Assembly (NCBI GenBank): GCA_023259175.1
Contig: JAHFQV010000005.1
Location: forward strand, 1 to 50,298
Direction of reading: 5' to 3'
DNA length: 50,298 nt
From: Oxalobacteraceae bacterium
Lineage (GTDB): Bacteria > Pseudomonadota > Gammaproteobacteria > Burkholderiales > Burkholderiaceae_D
The notes beneath the pieces were generated by a model. The model worked only from the letters and a program-made list of their open reading frames with translations. It was not told the DNA's origin and ran no database searches. The position numbers and the translations under genes are program-made. Within the stretch, counting starts at the first letter, position 1. Each line of letters begins with the position of its first letter. This document shows, in pieces, positions 24,977 through 33,433 of the stretch.

Positions 24977-25858
24977 ATGACGACTCACGTCGAGCAAACT
25001 GCAGAAATGTTTTTAGAAACCGCAGATGGTTTAACTTTGTTTGTGCGCGAGTGGGCCGCAAAAAAGGCGGTAAAGAATGCACCCGGCATTTTAATTGTGC
25101 ATGGTCTTGGTGAGCATAGCGGGCGCTATGTACATGTGGCTCAATTTTTAAATGAAATGGGCTTCGTAGTGAGAACCTATGATCATCGTGGGCATGGGCA
25201 GTCCGGCGGCGGGCGTGGCGATATCAACACCAGCGATGCGATGTTGCGCGATATGCGTTTGGTGGTCAATGATTTCACCCAAACGCTTAAAGCGCCACCT
25301 TTGATTTTGGCGCATAGCATGGGCGGCTTATTTGCGACTCATTTTGTGTTGGCCGGTCTATCGCCGGTGCGTGGTCTCATACTGTCCTCGCCAGCCTTGA
25401 CGGTCAAAGTCAGCCCTTTTCAAAGAATTTTGTTTGAACTCAGTAAGCGCTTAATACCCCATTTAGGGGTCGGACACGGTACGCGTGGCATTTATTTATC
25501 GCACGACATTGAAGTGGTGCGTGAGTATCAGAACGACCCGCTGGTCCATAATCGCATTAGCGCCAGTCTTTTTGCTGGCATGCTCAATTCTATGGCGTTT
25601 GTGCGCACTCATGCCAAGCAATTGCGGGTACCCTTGTTGTTGTTAGTGGCGGACGATGATGTGGTGGTCGATCCCCAAGGCAGCCGCGATTTTTTAGCGC
25701 AAGTTAATCATCACTTGAACGCAGCGAGTGTAAGCAGTCATTTTTATGCGGGCTTTTATCATGAAGTGATGAATGAAATTGACTCGGTCTGTGTGTTTGA
25801 TGACATCCGCTCCTGGTTAGATGAAAAGAATTTTTTACCGTCCAATATCAACCTTTGA
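24977..25858 (+). CDS. Alpha/beta hydrolase, monoacylglycerol-lipase-like
   Basis: A 293-residue protein of the serine aminopeptidase S33/Hydrolase_4 type. Motifs in order are the oxyanion-loop HGLGEHSGRY (about 42-51), DHRGHGQSGG, nucleophile elbow AHSMGG with Ser114, an acid in VADDDVVVD (about 225-232) and His262 in FYHEVMNE. This layout is that of monoglyceride lipases and lysophospholipases. No signal peptide is seen, so it is probably cytoplasmic. It is tightly linked to the DUF1840 gene upstream and lies 15 bases from rsmB. The substrate cannot be fixed from sequence. Confidence 0.82.
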   Translation: MTTHVEQTAEMFLETADGLTLFVREWAAKKAVKNAPGILIVHGLGEHSGRYVHVAQFLNEMGFVVRTYDHRGHGQSGGGRGDINTSDAMLRDMRLVVNDFTQTLKAPPLILAHSMGGLFATHFVLAGLSPVRGLILSSPALTVKVSPFQRILFELSKRLIPHLGVGHGTRGIYLSHDIEVVREYQNDPLVHNRISASLFAGMLNSMAFVRTHAKQLRVPLLLLVADDDVVVDPQGSRDFLAQVNHHLNAASVSSHFYAGFYHEVMNEIDSVCVFDDIRSWLDEKNFLPSNINL

Positions 25859-25873
25859 ATTTAGATTAAACCT

Positions 25874-27310
25874 ATGCAAGACTCCACGCGAAAAACCTTA
25901 AGCCGACCTAAATCAAGTCCCACTGCAAAACGCACGACAGCACCGAAAAACAGTGCAGCGCCACGACCCGAATTGCCTGTGTTGCCTGTATTGCCTGCGA
26001 CTAGTGAAACCTTAGCGCTCAAAAACGACACGCTGGCCTTTAGTTTGCTTGGCGCAGCTTACGCTGTGAGCTATGTGCTCGATGGTGTGGCCTTGCCGCA
26101 AGCGCTTTCGCGGGTCTTCACCCAGCTTGATGCACCGCCGCAGGCGCGTGGCGCGATTCAGGACATTGCCTACCGGAGTATGCGTCAAGTGGGGCGCGCC
26201 GATGCCTTGATCAAATTGATGACTAGCAAAGCCCCCGAACCTGCCCTACTCTACAGTCTTTTGTGTTGTGCATTGAGTTTGCTATTAGTCGATACTGAAC
26301 ACGCGCCGTATGATGATTTCGTAGTGGTTGATCAGGCGGTGAATGCGGCTTCGGCTTCGCCGCATATGGTGTTTGCCAAAGGGATGGTCAATGCAGTTTT
26401 GCGTCGCTACTTGCGCGAAAAGACGCAATTACTCCCCGTCGCTTTAAAGCAAGTTGCCGCGCAATGGAATTATCCGCAATGGTGGGTTGATCAATGCAAA
26501 TCGGCCTATCCCGAGCATTGGCAAGCTATTTTGAATACCGGCAATCTGCCGCCACCGATGACTTTGCGGGTGAATCAGCGACAAATTTCGGTACAGGACT
26601 ATCTAGCGCAATTGGCTGAACAAGGTATCGAGGCGCATCAAATCGGTCCTTATGCGGTGTGTCTAGTGAAACCTAGGCCGGTAGCGCAAGTGCCCGGATT
26701 TGCCGAGGGCCTGGTGTCGGTGCAAGACCGTGCGGCGCAATTAGCGGCGCAGATTTTAGATGTGCAAGAGGGAATGAGCGTTTTAGATGCCTGTGCTGCG
26801 CCGGGCGGAAAGACCGGGCATATTTTGGAAATTGCTAACGTGGACTTATTGGCGATTGATATTGACGCCAAGCGACTCGATAAGATCCATGAAAATTTAG
26901 CCCGGCTTAAATTATTTGCCCAGATTCAGGAAGGCGATGCTAGTCGCACTCGGTGGTGGAAGCAGCAAATGTTTGATCGAATTGTGGCCGACGTGCCTTG
27001 TACTGCCTCGGGCGTAGTGCGACGGCATCCGGATATACGTTGGCTGCGGCGTAAAACCGATGCGGCGCAACTGGCGGCCACCTCGGCACGGATTTTGGAT
27101 AATCTGTGGCGCATGTTAAAACCAGGTGGCAAATTACTTTTCGCTACCTGCTCCATCTGGCCGATAGAATCCGAGTTGCAGGCGCAAGCCTTTGCCGAAC
27201 GTAATCAGGCGCTCAGACTGCCGGCACCTGGGCAATTGTTGCCTTCGTCGGAAATCCACAACGAACAAGATGGCTTGTTTTATGCGCTCTTTCAAAAACC
27301 CGAGGCATGA
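25874..27310 (+). CDS. rsmB: 16S rRNA (cytosine(967)-C5)-methyltransferase RsmB
   Basis: A 478-residue protein with a basic, proline-rich N-terminal extension (about 1-40) and a NusB-like RNA-binding domain (about 45-190, with AYAVSYVLDG and VVDQAVNAAS). A SAM-dependent methyltransferase domain follows, with DACAAPGGKTGHIL, acidic LLAIDIDAKRL, ADVPCTASGVVRRHPDIRW and LLFATCSIWPIE. The two cysteines in PCT and TCS are the release and catalytic residues of this family. The enzyme methylates C967 of 16S rRNA with S-adenosylmethionine. It is followed by DUF4390 and ntrY-like genes, a common order in Burkholderiales. Confidence 0.93.
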   Translation: MQDSTRKTLSRPKSSPTAKRTTAPKNSAAPRPELPVLPVLPATSETLALKNDTLAFSLLGAAYAVSYVLDGVALPQALSRVFTQLDAPPQARGAIQDIAYRSMRQVGRADALIKLMTSKAPEPALLYSLLCCALSLLLVDTEHAPYDDFVVVDQAVNAASASPHMVFAKGMVNAVLRRYLREKTQLLPVALKQVAAQWNYPQWWVDQCKSAYPEHWQAILNTGNLPPPMTLRVNQRQISVQDYLAQLAEQGIEAHQIGPYAVCLVKPRPVAQVPGFAEGLVSVQDRAAQLAAQILDVQEGMSVLDACAAPGGKTGHILEIANVDLLAIDIDAKRLDKIHENLARLKLFAQIQEGDASRTRWWKQQMFDRIVADVPCTASGVVRRHPDIRWLRRKTDAAQLAATSARILDNLWRMLKPGGKLLFATCSIWPIESELQAQAFAERNQALRLPAPGQLLPSSEIHNEQDGLFYALFQKPEA

Positions 27311-27415
27311 AACTTGTTTCAAGTTATGATGTCTTAATGCGTATAACGCAGAGCTAAATCAGGCATTCGACTATTTTAGTCCGAATTATTTTTCCCCCGC
27401 ATTTCCGAACCAACT

Positions 27416-28078
27416 ATGCACCACAATTTGATTCGATTATTTCGGAAGTGTTTATCGATAGGATTAACCACTCAGCGAAACGGGCGCGCGGCGGATCTGC
27501 GCTCTATTTCTGCATTTGTACAGCCTGTTCTAGTGGCCATGCTGAGCATTTTATTTTGCGCCTTCATGACCAGCGCGCAGGCCAATGAAGTTGAAGTGAC
27601 GACTGCAAAATTGGAAGCCAGTGAAGAGGGTTATCGCGTCATGGTGGGTTTTGCTTTTGAGCTCAACAGCGAAATTCGTAGTGCGATTAACGATGGCATT
27701 TCAGTGTCTTTTACGGCCGAAGTCGAAGTGGATAGACCACGCCTTTTGTGGTTCGCCGAAAAAACCGTGCGCTCGAATCAAACCGTCAAAATTCAATACG
27801 ACCTCTGGCGCCGGCAATATACAGCCTCAGTCAATGGCGGTATTAAACAGAGTTTTCCTAGCTTAGATGAAGCGCTTAATTTGGTAACTCGCCCACGCCG
27901 ATGGTTGATCGGAGACAAAAAAAGTTTGAGTGTAGGCACGGTCTATAACGTCGCGGTGCGTTTGCGCTTGGACAGTACTCAGCTTTCGAAACCCATGTTA
28001 ATTAAATCGCTCAGTAGCAGCGACTGGCGTCTCGCATCAGAGTGGAAACGGTTTAGCTTTAAGGCGGAAGACAAGTGA
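27416..28078 (+). CDS. DUF4390 family protein
   Basis: A 220-residue protein with an N-terminal hydrophobic segment at about 35-55 (FVQPVLVAMLSILFCAFMTS) ending AQA, a likely signal-peptidase site. The mature domain has KLEASEEGYRVMVGFAFELN, DGISVSFTAEVEVDRPRLLWF and RPRRWLIGD, typical of DUF4390. An internal ATG at 27542 would give a shorter signal peptide. The stop overlaps the GTG of the ntrY-like kinase, and the family is nearly always found there, which suggests a periplasmic role linked to the kinase. Confidence 0.85.
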   Translation: MHHNLIRLFRKCLSIGLTTQRNGRAADLRSISAFVQPVLVAMLSILFCAFMTSAQANEVEVTTAKLEASEEGYRVMVGFAFELNSEIRSAINDGISVSFTAEVEVDRPRLLWFAEKTVRSNQTVKIQYDLWRRQYTASVNGGIKQSFPSLDEALNLVTRPRRWLIGDKKSLSVGTVYNVAVRLRLDSTQLSKPMLIKSLSSSDWRLASEWKRFSFKAEDK

Positions 28079-30456
28079 TTAAATTTTTACGCCGAGGCTT
28101 GATCATCGGTAGCACCGTGATGGGTGTTTTATTGATTTTGCTGATGCTAGCATCCGACAATTCCAGTCGTTTTCAAACTTCATCAACCTGGTATCTTTCG
28201 CTGATTGCAGCCAATGTAATCGTCGCCGTTGTCCTATTTACGATGGTCGTCATTTTGGTTTGGCAGCTCTATCGACGGCATCAACGTCACGAATTCGGTT
28301 CGCGCATCATGACCCGATTGGTAACGCTCTTTGCCTTGGTCGGTATTTTGCCTAGCGCGGTGATTTTTTTCGTATCTGTGCAGTTTGTGACGGGCTCTAT
28401 TGACTCCTGGTTTAGCGTCAATTTGGAGCCCTTCCTGCGTTCTGGTGTTGATCTGGGTAATACCGCTTTGGATTTTACGTTGAAAGATTTGGAGGGGAAG
28501 GCGCGCAGCATGGCCAGCCAGTTGGCTGACCCGTCCGAGGCGGCGGTCTTGCCGTTGCCGACTAGGTTGGGTCGATTGCGTGATCGTATGCAGATCAGGG
28601 AAGCGACTATCGTCAATCAAAAGGGGCGGCTGGTCGCTACTTCTAGCGCACATGCCGGGAATTTTTTACCCGAATTACCAACGCTGCAAATGCTAGGCGC
28701 AGTTCGGGCAGGTGGACGCTTTGCAGTACTCGATAGTCAGCATGATCATACCGGCGAAGACGCAGCGCAAAATTTGTTTACCGAGGCGCATAAGAATCCA
28801 AGCGAGTCTGGTAATGCACTTTTTTTACGCGTGATCGTGCCAGTTTCATCGACCGGTGTTGGCTCCTTATTTCAAAACGAAACCTTGTATTTGCAGTTGA
28901 TTCAACCGATGCCCGAGCAGCTCGATTCACAAGTGAAAGTATTCACCAGCGCGCATGATGAATACCAAGAGCATAATCGGGCGCGCGGTGGTTTGAAAAC
29001 CATGTATTTGGTGACTTTAATTCTGCTGCTTTTGCTGGCGATTTTTGGTGCGATTACGGCAGCATTCGTGATTTCAAGCGAGCTAGCTAGGCCACTTTTG
29101 CTCTTGGCCGAAGGGACCAAGGCGGTGGCGGAAGGTAATCTCTCGCCACGACCGATTACCACGACCGCCGATGAGTTGGGTAGCTTGACGCAGTCATTTA
29201 ATATCATGACGCGGCAGTTATTTGATGCACGCTCTGCGGTGGAGCGCAATCGGAGTGAATTGGAAAACGCAAAGGCCTATCTGGAGTCTGTGTTAGCCAA
29301 TATGTCGGCCGGTGTGATGGTACTCGATCAAAACGCCAGCCTAGTGACTTGTAATCATTCTGTCGAGCGTATTTTAGGACGCAATATTAGCGACAAGATT
29401 GGTTTAAGCTTGGCTTATATTGAGGGCATGCAGGAGTTTGCGGCTGCGATTAATCAGGCTTTCTCCGAGCAAAATGCGCAATCGGCCGGTGGTCTTGAGC
29501 AAGAACATTGGCAGCGTCAAATTGAAATACCGATTCTGGCGAAGACGGAACGAGATCATACTTTGCCCAGCGCGGTCGGCGCACAGGAGGACAAGGGACT
29601 GACCTTATTAGCGCGTGGCTCGCATTTGCCAGTTGCTTCCGGTATTGGTTATGTGGTGGTGTTCGATGACATCACCAATTTGATTTCCGCGCAGCGTTCG
29701 ATCGCATGGGGCGAAGTGGCACGTCGCTTGGCGCATGAAATTAAAAATCCGCTGACACCGATTCAGCTTTCGGCAGAGCGTCTACAAATGAAGTTGGCCG
29801 ATAAGCTCAGTGAATCGGATGCGTTAATACTGCACAAAAGCACCAGCACCATTGTCAATCAGGTGAGCTCGATGAAGCGTATGGTCGATGACTTCCGTGA
29901 TTACGCGAAGATTCCGCAAGCGGTTCTGTCACGCATCAATTTAAGCGCCTTGATTGACGATGTACTGCATCTATATTTAGAAGGAGATGGTCGCGATATT
30001 ATTCATCTGAATATGGCGCCCAATTTGCCTGCAATTATGGGCGACGCTACCCAGTTAAGGCAGGTCATCCATAATTTGCTACAGAACGCGCAGGATGCTG
30101 TCAATGAATTTCATAAGAGTGGGTCGGAACAAAAAGCCGATCATCAGCCACGTATTGATGTTGTTACCGAGGTGGTGCATTATACGAGTGCAGACCAGTC
30201 CGAAAAATTAGCGGTGCGTTTTAAGGTCATTGATAACGGACCTGGTTTCTCAAGCAAAATTTTAGCGAGAGTTTTTGAGCCTTATGCTACTTCGAAACCC
30301 AAGGGAACAGGTCTAGGATTGGCGATGGTGAAAAAAATTATAGATGAACACGGGGGGAAAATCGATATTCAAAACCGTAGTGATTCAAATGGTGCCAAAG
30401 TTTCGATTTTACTGTTAAAGTTAGCACCTTCAACAAATGATGGGATTGTCGATTAA
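28075..30456 (+). CDS. NtrY-like membrane sensor histidine kinase
   Basis: A 793-residue protein starting at a GTG. Three membrane segments lie near 8-28, 46-66 and 85-105. A large extracytoplasmic domain follows, then a fourth segment (about 312-335) and HAMP (SSELARPLLLLAEGTKAVAEGNL). The rest is a PAS-like domain, HisKA with His554 in RRLAHEIKNPLTPIQLSAERL, and HATPase_c with the N-box HNLLQNAQDAV and G-boxes DNGPGFS and GTGLGLAM. The NPLTPIQ box is the mark of NtrY-family kinases. The partner is the response regulator 133 bp downstream. In the nitrogen/redox-linked NtrYX family the signal is not settled. Confidence 0.88.
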   Translation: MIKFLRRGLIIGSTVMGVLLILLMLASDNSSRFQTSSTWYLSLIAANVIVAVVLFTMVVILVWQLYRRHQRHEFGSRIMTRLVTLFALVGILPSAVIFFVSVQFVTGSIDSWFSVNLEPFLRSGVDLGNTALDFTLKDLEGKARSMASQLADPSEAAVLPLPTRLGRLRDRMQIREATIVNQKGRLVATSSAHAGNFLPELPTLQMLGAVRAGGRFAVLDSQHDHTGEDAAQNLFTEAHKNPSESGNALFLRVIVPVSSTGVGSLFQNETLYLQLIQPMPEQLDSQVKVFTSAHDEYQEHNRARGGLKTMYLVTLILLLLLAIFGAITAAFVISSELARPLLLLAEGTKAVAEGNLSPRPITTTADELGSLTQSFNIMTRQLFDARSAVERNRSELENAKAYLESVLANMSAGVMVLDQNASLVTCNHSVERILGRNISDKIGLSLAYIEGMQEFAAAINQAFSEQNAQSAGGLEQEHWQRQIEIPILAKTERDHTLPSAVGAQEDKGLTLLARGSHLPVASGIGYVVVFDDITNLISAQRSIAWGEVARRLAHEIKNPLTPIQLSAERLQMKLADKLSESDALILHKSTSTIVNQVSSMKRMVDDFRDYAKIPQAVLSRINLSALIDDVLHLYLEGDGRDIIHLNMAPNLPAIMGDATQLRQVIHNLLQNAQDAVNEFHKSGSEQKADHQPRIDVVTEVVHYTSADQSEKLAVRFKVIDNGPGFSSKILARVFEPYATSKPKGTGLGLAMVKKIIDEHGGKIDIQNRSDSNGAKVSILLLKLAPSTNDGIVD

Positions 30457-30589
30457 TTGACTTAGCCTTGCCGCTAGAGCGAGGTCGCTTTTAAGATCGC
30501 TTTGCCTTACACAATTACCTTCAGTACTGAAAGCTTCCTAGAGAGAAGAACAGTATATTTATTTGCGTTGCTTGTATTGGGATACATTT

Positions 30590-31315
30590 ATGGCAAACAT
30601 ATTAGTCGTCGATGACGAAATGGGTATTCGGGAGTTACTCTCGGAAATTTTGGGCGACGAGGGACACGTCGTTCAATTAGCAGAAAACGCACAACAGGCG
30701 CGCGAAGCACGGATTCAAGCGCGACCGGATTTGGTGTTATTAGATATTTGGATGCCGGATACCGATGGCGTAACTTTACTCAAAGAATGGCAGCGCGACG
30801 GCTTATTGTCGATGCCTGTCATTATGATGTCAGGTCACGCCACCATTGATACGGCGGTTGAGGCAACACGCATTGGTGCGCTTAACTTCCTTGAAAAGCC
30901 GATCGCACTGCAAAAGCTGTTAAAAGCGGTGCAGCAAGGTTTAACTCGGAACATCGAGGTACCACGCGTGGTCGCGCCTACGCCGCGCTTGCATGCGATG
31001 GAAGCGCCTATGACTTCGGCACCGGCCGTTGCACAATACAATCCGAATGTCGTCAGTTATGAAAGCCGCGATTATGCGGTGTCCAATCATCATCTGCCGA
31101 ATAATCAACTCAACTTTGGTAACCTCTCGTTTGATTTACCTTTACGTGAAGCACGGGATGCGTTCGAACGTATTTATTTCGAATACCATCTGCATCGTGA
31201 AGGTGGCAGCATGACGCGGGTGGCTGAAAAAACCGGATTGGAACGCACGCACTTGTATCGCAAGCTCAAACAATTAGGGGTCGAATCCATAAAGTATGGC
31301 AAGCGTGGCGAGTGA
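30590..31315 (+). CDS. NtrX-like response regulator lacking the AAA+ domain
   Basis: A 241-residue protein starting MANILVVDDEMGIRELL. The receiver (1-120) has D52 in LLDIWMPDTDG and lysine in FLEKPI, as in NtrX. A roughly 70-residue flexible linker follows, then a conserved segment LREARDAFERIYFEYHL and a Fis-type helix-turn-helix (about 205-235; VAEKTGLERTHLYRKLKQLG). The LREARDAFER-YFEYHL piece normally joins AAA+ to HTH in NtrX, so the ATPase appears excised. The chosen ATG begins the canonical receiver; 30563 is an unlikely upstream start. It is paired with the NtrY-like kinase. Confidence 0.87.
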   Translation: MANILVVDDEMGIRELLSEILGDEGHVVQLAENAQQAREARIQARPDLVLLDIWMPDTDGVTLLKEWQRDGLLSMPVIMMSGHATIDTAVEATRIGALNFLEKPIALQKLLKAVQQGLTRNIEVPRVVAPTPRLHAMEAPMTSAPAVAQYNPNVVSYESRDYAVSNHHLPNNQLNFGNLSFDLPLREARDAFERIYFEYHLHREGGSMTRVAEKTGLERTHLYRKLKQLGVESIKYGKRGE

Positions 31316-31691
31316 AGCAGCAAACTTAATCACACAACTGACACTGGTCGCTGGCGGCCAGAGCGCACAAAGAGAAGCCATCATTGCTGAAGAGATGGCT
31401 TCTCATCCCGCTGCTGTTTTACAAGCGGCGATTCTGGAGGGGCTGCCGAGTGGTGCCGCTAGTCTGGAGCCCAATGAACATCGTTTAATCGTCAGAATAG
31501 CGCCGGGTTGCCTGTGCTGTATCGGTCATTTGGCGCTTACTGTGAACCTACATCGCTTGTTACGCCATCGCCCACAACAGCTCTACATTGCGCTCAATGA
31601 TCCCCAGCATTTGACACGATTGCGTGAGCAATTATGCGCACCCGAATACGCTGCCCATCTGCATTTATTGCGGGTGCATGCGCTTCCCTAG
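31296..31691 (+). CDS. Small CobW-like protein with GCLCC motif and degenerate P-loop
   Basis: A 131-residue protein whose first 20 bases overlap the end of the NtrX-like gene. The opening LTLVAGGQSAQREAII sits where a P-loop would be but lacks the GxxxxGK(S/T) consensus. The middle IAPGCLCCIGHLALTVNLHRLLRHRP carries the CXCC metal motif and following helix of COG0523/CobW GTPases. The C-terminus has HLTRLREQL. It may bind a metal through the cysteines but probably cannot hydrolyse GTP. Relation to the CobW family is inferred from this motif alone; the gene order seems conserved in related bacteria, which I cannot test here. Confidence 0.65.
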   Translation: MASVASEAANLITQLTLVAGGQSAQREAIIAEEMASHPAAVLQAAILEGLPSGAASLEPNEHRLIVRIAPGCLCCIGHLALTVNLHRLLRHRPQQLYIALNDPQHLTRLREQLCAPEYAAHLHLLRVHALP

Positions 31692-31870
31692 TCTTGCATT
31701 TTCATCGAGCTGATAAAACCAGATAACGCCTTGCGGTTTGATACCAGCTGATAGACCCAGCTAAGCAGTTTGAAGGATCGGCTAATTTGGCTCACATCGG
31801 TGCCTAGCTGTTGCCTTGCTTGGCTAGCGCGGGCGAGCAAATTTTGAAGTTGTTTTTGCTTAGCATTCAT
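31688..31870 (-). CDS. YqjK-like small protein
   Basis: A 60-residue basic, helical protein (MNAKQKQLQNLLARASQARQ) with a short C-terminal hydrophobic/basic part. It follows YqjD- and YqjE-like genes, as yqjK does in enterobacteria. The ATG at 31868-31870 overlaps the yqjE-like coding end by 11 bases. Its end also overlaps the convergent GCLCC gene by four bases. It is too short for a firm family call. Confidence 0.6.
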   Translation of the reverse strand: MNAKQKQLQNLLARASQARQQLGTDVSQISRSFKLLSWVYQLVSNRKALSGFISSMKMQD

Positions 31871-32267
31871 CGTAGGGTGCTCCTGGCTTATGGGTGTCGC
31901 GCCTAGACTCACCCGACAAGCTTGCGATATCCTCTCTTAACTCTTTGAGTGTGGCCGCCAGTAGCCGCGGTTTGTGCTGCATTTGATATCGCAAAAAAAA
32001 AGCGATCCCTAGGCTGAGTAAGGCAAATAATAGCGTCATACTCCACAGCGCGAGTTCGCGATGGCTCTCCCAAAAAATGATCAGTATGCCCAAGATGCCA
32101 AGCAGGATGGCGATGGCGCCACAGAAAAGAGCGACCAAGGCCCACACTACGAAGGAGGAAAAATACGCTAGCTCAATCTCGAGTTCAAGCGCCGCAATCT
32201 CAAGTCGCATCCTAAGCAAGGCCGCAAAGCCTGAGGCGCAGCGGCGTAGCGTGTCGGTTAGTGCCAT
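31860..32267 (-). CDS. YqjE-like phage-holin-family membrane protein
   Basis: A 135-residue protein with an amphipathic N-terminal half (MRLEIAALELEIE) and two adjacent membrane helices (about 38-62 and 70-92). A basic/acidic cytoplasmic tail containing LAATLKELREDIA follows. This is the layout of YqjE/Phage_holin_3_6 proteins, which are membrane-bound and linked to stress or stationary phase in enterobacteria. It begins three bases after the YqjD-like stop. The name rests on motif, topology and operon order. Confidence 0.8.
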   Translation of the reverse strand: MALTDTLRRCASGFAALLRMRLEIAALELEIELAYFSSFVVWALVALFCGAIAILLGILGILIIFWESHRELALWSMTLLFALLSLGIAFFLRYQMQHKPRLLAATLKELREDIASLSGESRRDTHKPGAPYDEC

Positions 32268-32269
32268 GA

Positions 32270-32578
32270 TTATTTACGCGCAATGAGTAGGCCTAAGATG
32301 ACACCAACGCCCGCAGCGATACCCGCCGTCTTCCAGGGATTTTCCTTCACAAAGGAGTCGCTGGCCTGGATTGTCGACTTGCTCTTTTGAACGAGAATAT
32401 CTTCTATCTTTAGAAATTCTTCTTTCGCATTTTTCAGTGTGTTTTCCAGCGCCTGCTTTGCGTTTTGGAATTCCTGATTCGTTTGCTGTTCTGCATTGTT
32501 CAGTAGAGCTTCGCTTGCGCTGAGCACCTGTTGCAACTCTTGCTTCAAATTGTTTTTGATTTGTTCTGCGGCAGTCAT
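32270..32578 (-). CDS. YqjD/ElaB-family DUF883 protein
   Basis: A 102-residue tail-anchored protein. A long coiled-coil region (about 3-75, Gln/Glu/Ala rich) is followed by DSFVKENPWKTAGIAAGVGVILGLLIARK, the conserved C-terminal hairpin and membrane anchor of DUF883. In E. coli YqjD, ElaB and YgaM tether ribosomes to the inner membrane in stationary phase. The second ATG (32576-32578) is chosen because GAGGGG then lies at about 7 bases; the first adjacent ATG is too close. It heads a three-gene yqjD-yqjE-yqjK-like operon. Confidence 0.85.
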   Translation of the reverse strand: MTAAEQIKNNLKQELQQVLSASEALLNNAEQQTNQEFQNAKQALENTLKNAKEEFLKIEDILVQKSKSTIQASDSFVKENPWKTAGIAAGVGVILGLLIARK

Positions 32579-32881
32579 CATTTTCCCCTCAGGTATTTGC
32601 GATAAGAGCAGTCTAAAAGGAAAAAACAATTTGACCTTGCGCTGGCGCAAAACGGCCTCACAAATCCAAAATCCGCATTGCAGCGCATTGATGCGGAATA
32701 AACATTGCTCTCCTCACTAGAACAAATTTTTGCGCGGCTATCAAGTCCGCGCTGCGCGCTGCCGTAATTGTTCCCAAGAGAAACAAATTTTTGTTTTTTG
32801 AGCTAGCCAGCACTTATCTGGATATTTAGAGAGGAAAGTCCGTTTTCTCTGCAGTATTTCACTCATGAAAGGATGCGGAAA
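32579..32881. other. Divergent intergenic region
   Basis: The region carries the promoters of the yqjD-like operon (minus) and the DUF3567 gene (plus). An inverted repeat CCGCAT (32673-32678) and ATGCGG (32691-32696) lies in it. I see no further gene. Confidence 0.5.
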
Positions 32882-33139
32882 ATGAACATTATCTACAATA
32901 GTGAGCAATACAGCGTCGTTGAATACGGTGTGGACGCTGATAACGAAGCCTTGCGTTTTGGCGGCTATGAGATTACGGATAAATCGGTGAGGCGTGAATG
33001 TTTCATCCGGGGGATACAGGCCGAGACCTTTCGGCATGACGTGCAAGAACTCATTTCAGGCGAACCCAGTATCGAGGAAATTGATGACTTTTTGGGTAGC
33101 TTTGACACTTATATGGGCTTGTCGATACTTTTGCATTAA
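32882..33139 (+). CDS. DUF3567 family protein
   Basis: An 85-residue acidic protein (MNIIYNSEQYSVVEYG, then FGGYEITDKSVRRECFI and EPSIEEIDDFLGSF, ending LSILLH). It matches DUF3567, a small cytoplasmic family of Burkholderiales with no known role. AGGA lies 8 bases before the ATG at 32882, which is preferred over an ATG at 32873. It is a single gene followed by a hairpin at 33172-33197. Confidence 0.85.
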   Translation: MNIIYNSEQYSVVEYGVDADNEALRFGGYEITDKSVRRECFIRGIQAETFRHDVQELISGEPSIEEIDDFLGSFDTYMGLSILLH

Positions 33140-33171
33140 GATTGTGCCAATGCAAAACCTAGGCGAAAAAA

Positions 33172-33197
33172 AACCCGCAATGTGAACACTGCGGGTT
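33172..33197. terminator. Hairpin after DUF3567 gene, possible terminator
   Basis: AACCCGCA (33172-33179) pairs perfectly with TGCGGGTT (33190-33197) around a 10-base loop. An A-run precedes it, so a U-tract would follow the stem only for minus-strand transcription. For the plus-strand gene it would be a U-less hairpin. Its function as a terminator is likely but not certain. Confidence 0.5.
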
Positions 33198-33433
33198 AAG
33201 TCCAAACCCTTAGGAGGTGTTGGAGGAGACAGGTGCAACTTTACTGCACTGCGCAATTTCCGTCTTCACCATTTTCGTATACCGGATATAAGCCCAGCGA
33301 ATATCTTGTCATCAATTCTTAATTTTATGTCGCTATCGGCCTTAAGCGAAGTCGGGCGCTAAGGCATACCACAAAAAGTTTCTACTCTTATACCAGGCGT
33401 GTAGAATGGAGCACTATTTTTGTGGAGCTTGGT

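Noticed and set aside
30478-30489. Small hairpin after the ntrY-like gene as terminator
   Set aside because: The loop is only two bases and the T-run is short, so a stable terminator is not convincing.
32741-33046. Minus-strand frame of 101 codons opposite DUF3567
   Set aside because: It is antisense to a recognised gene and its product has no family resemblance.
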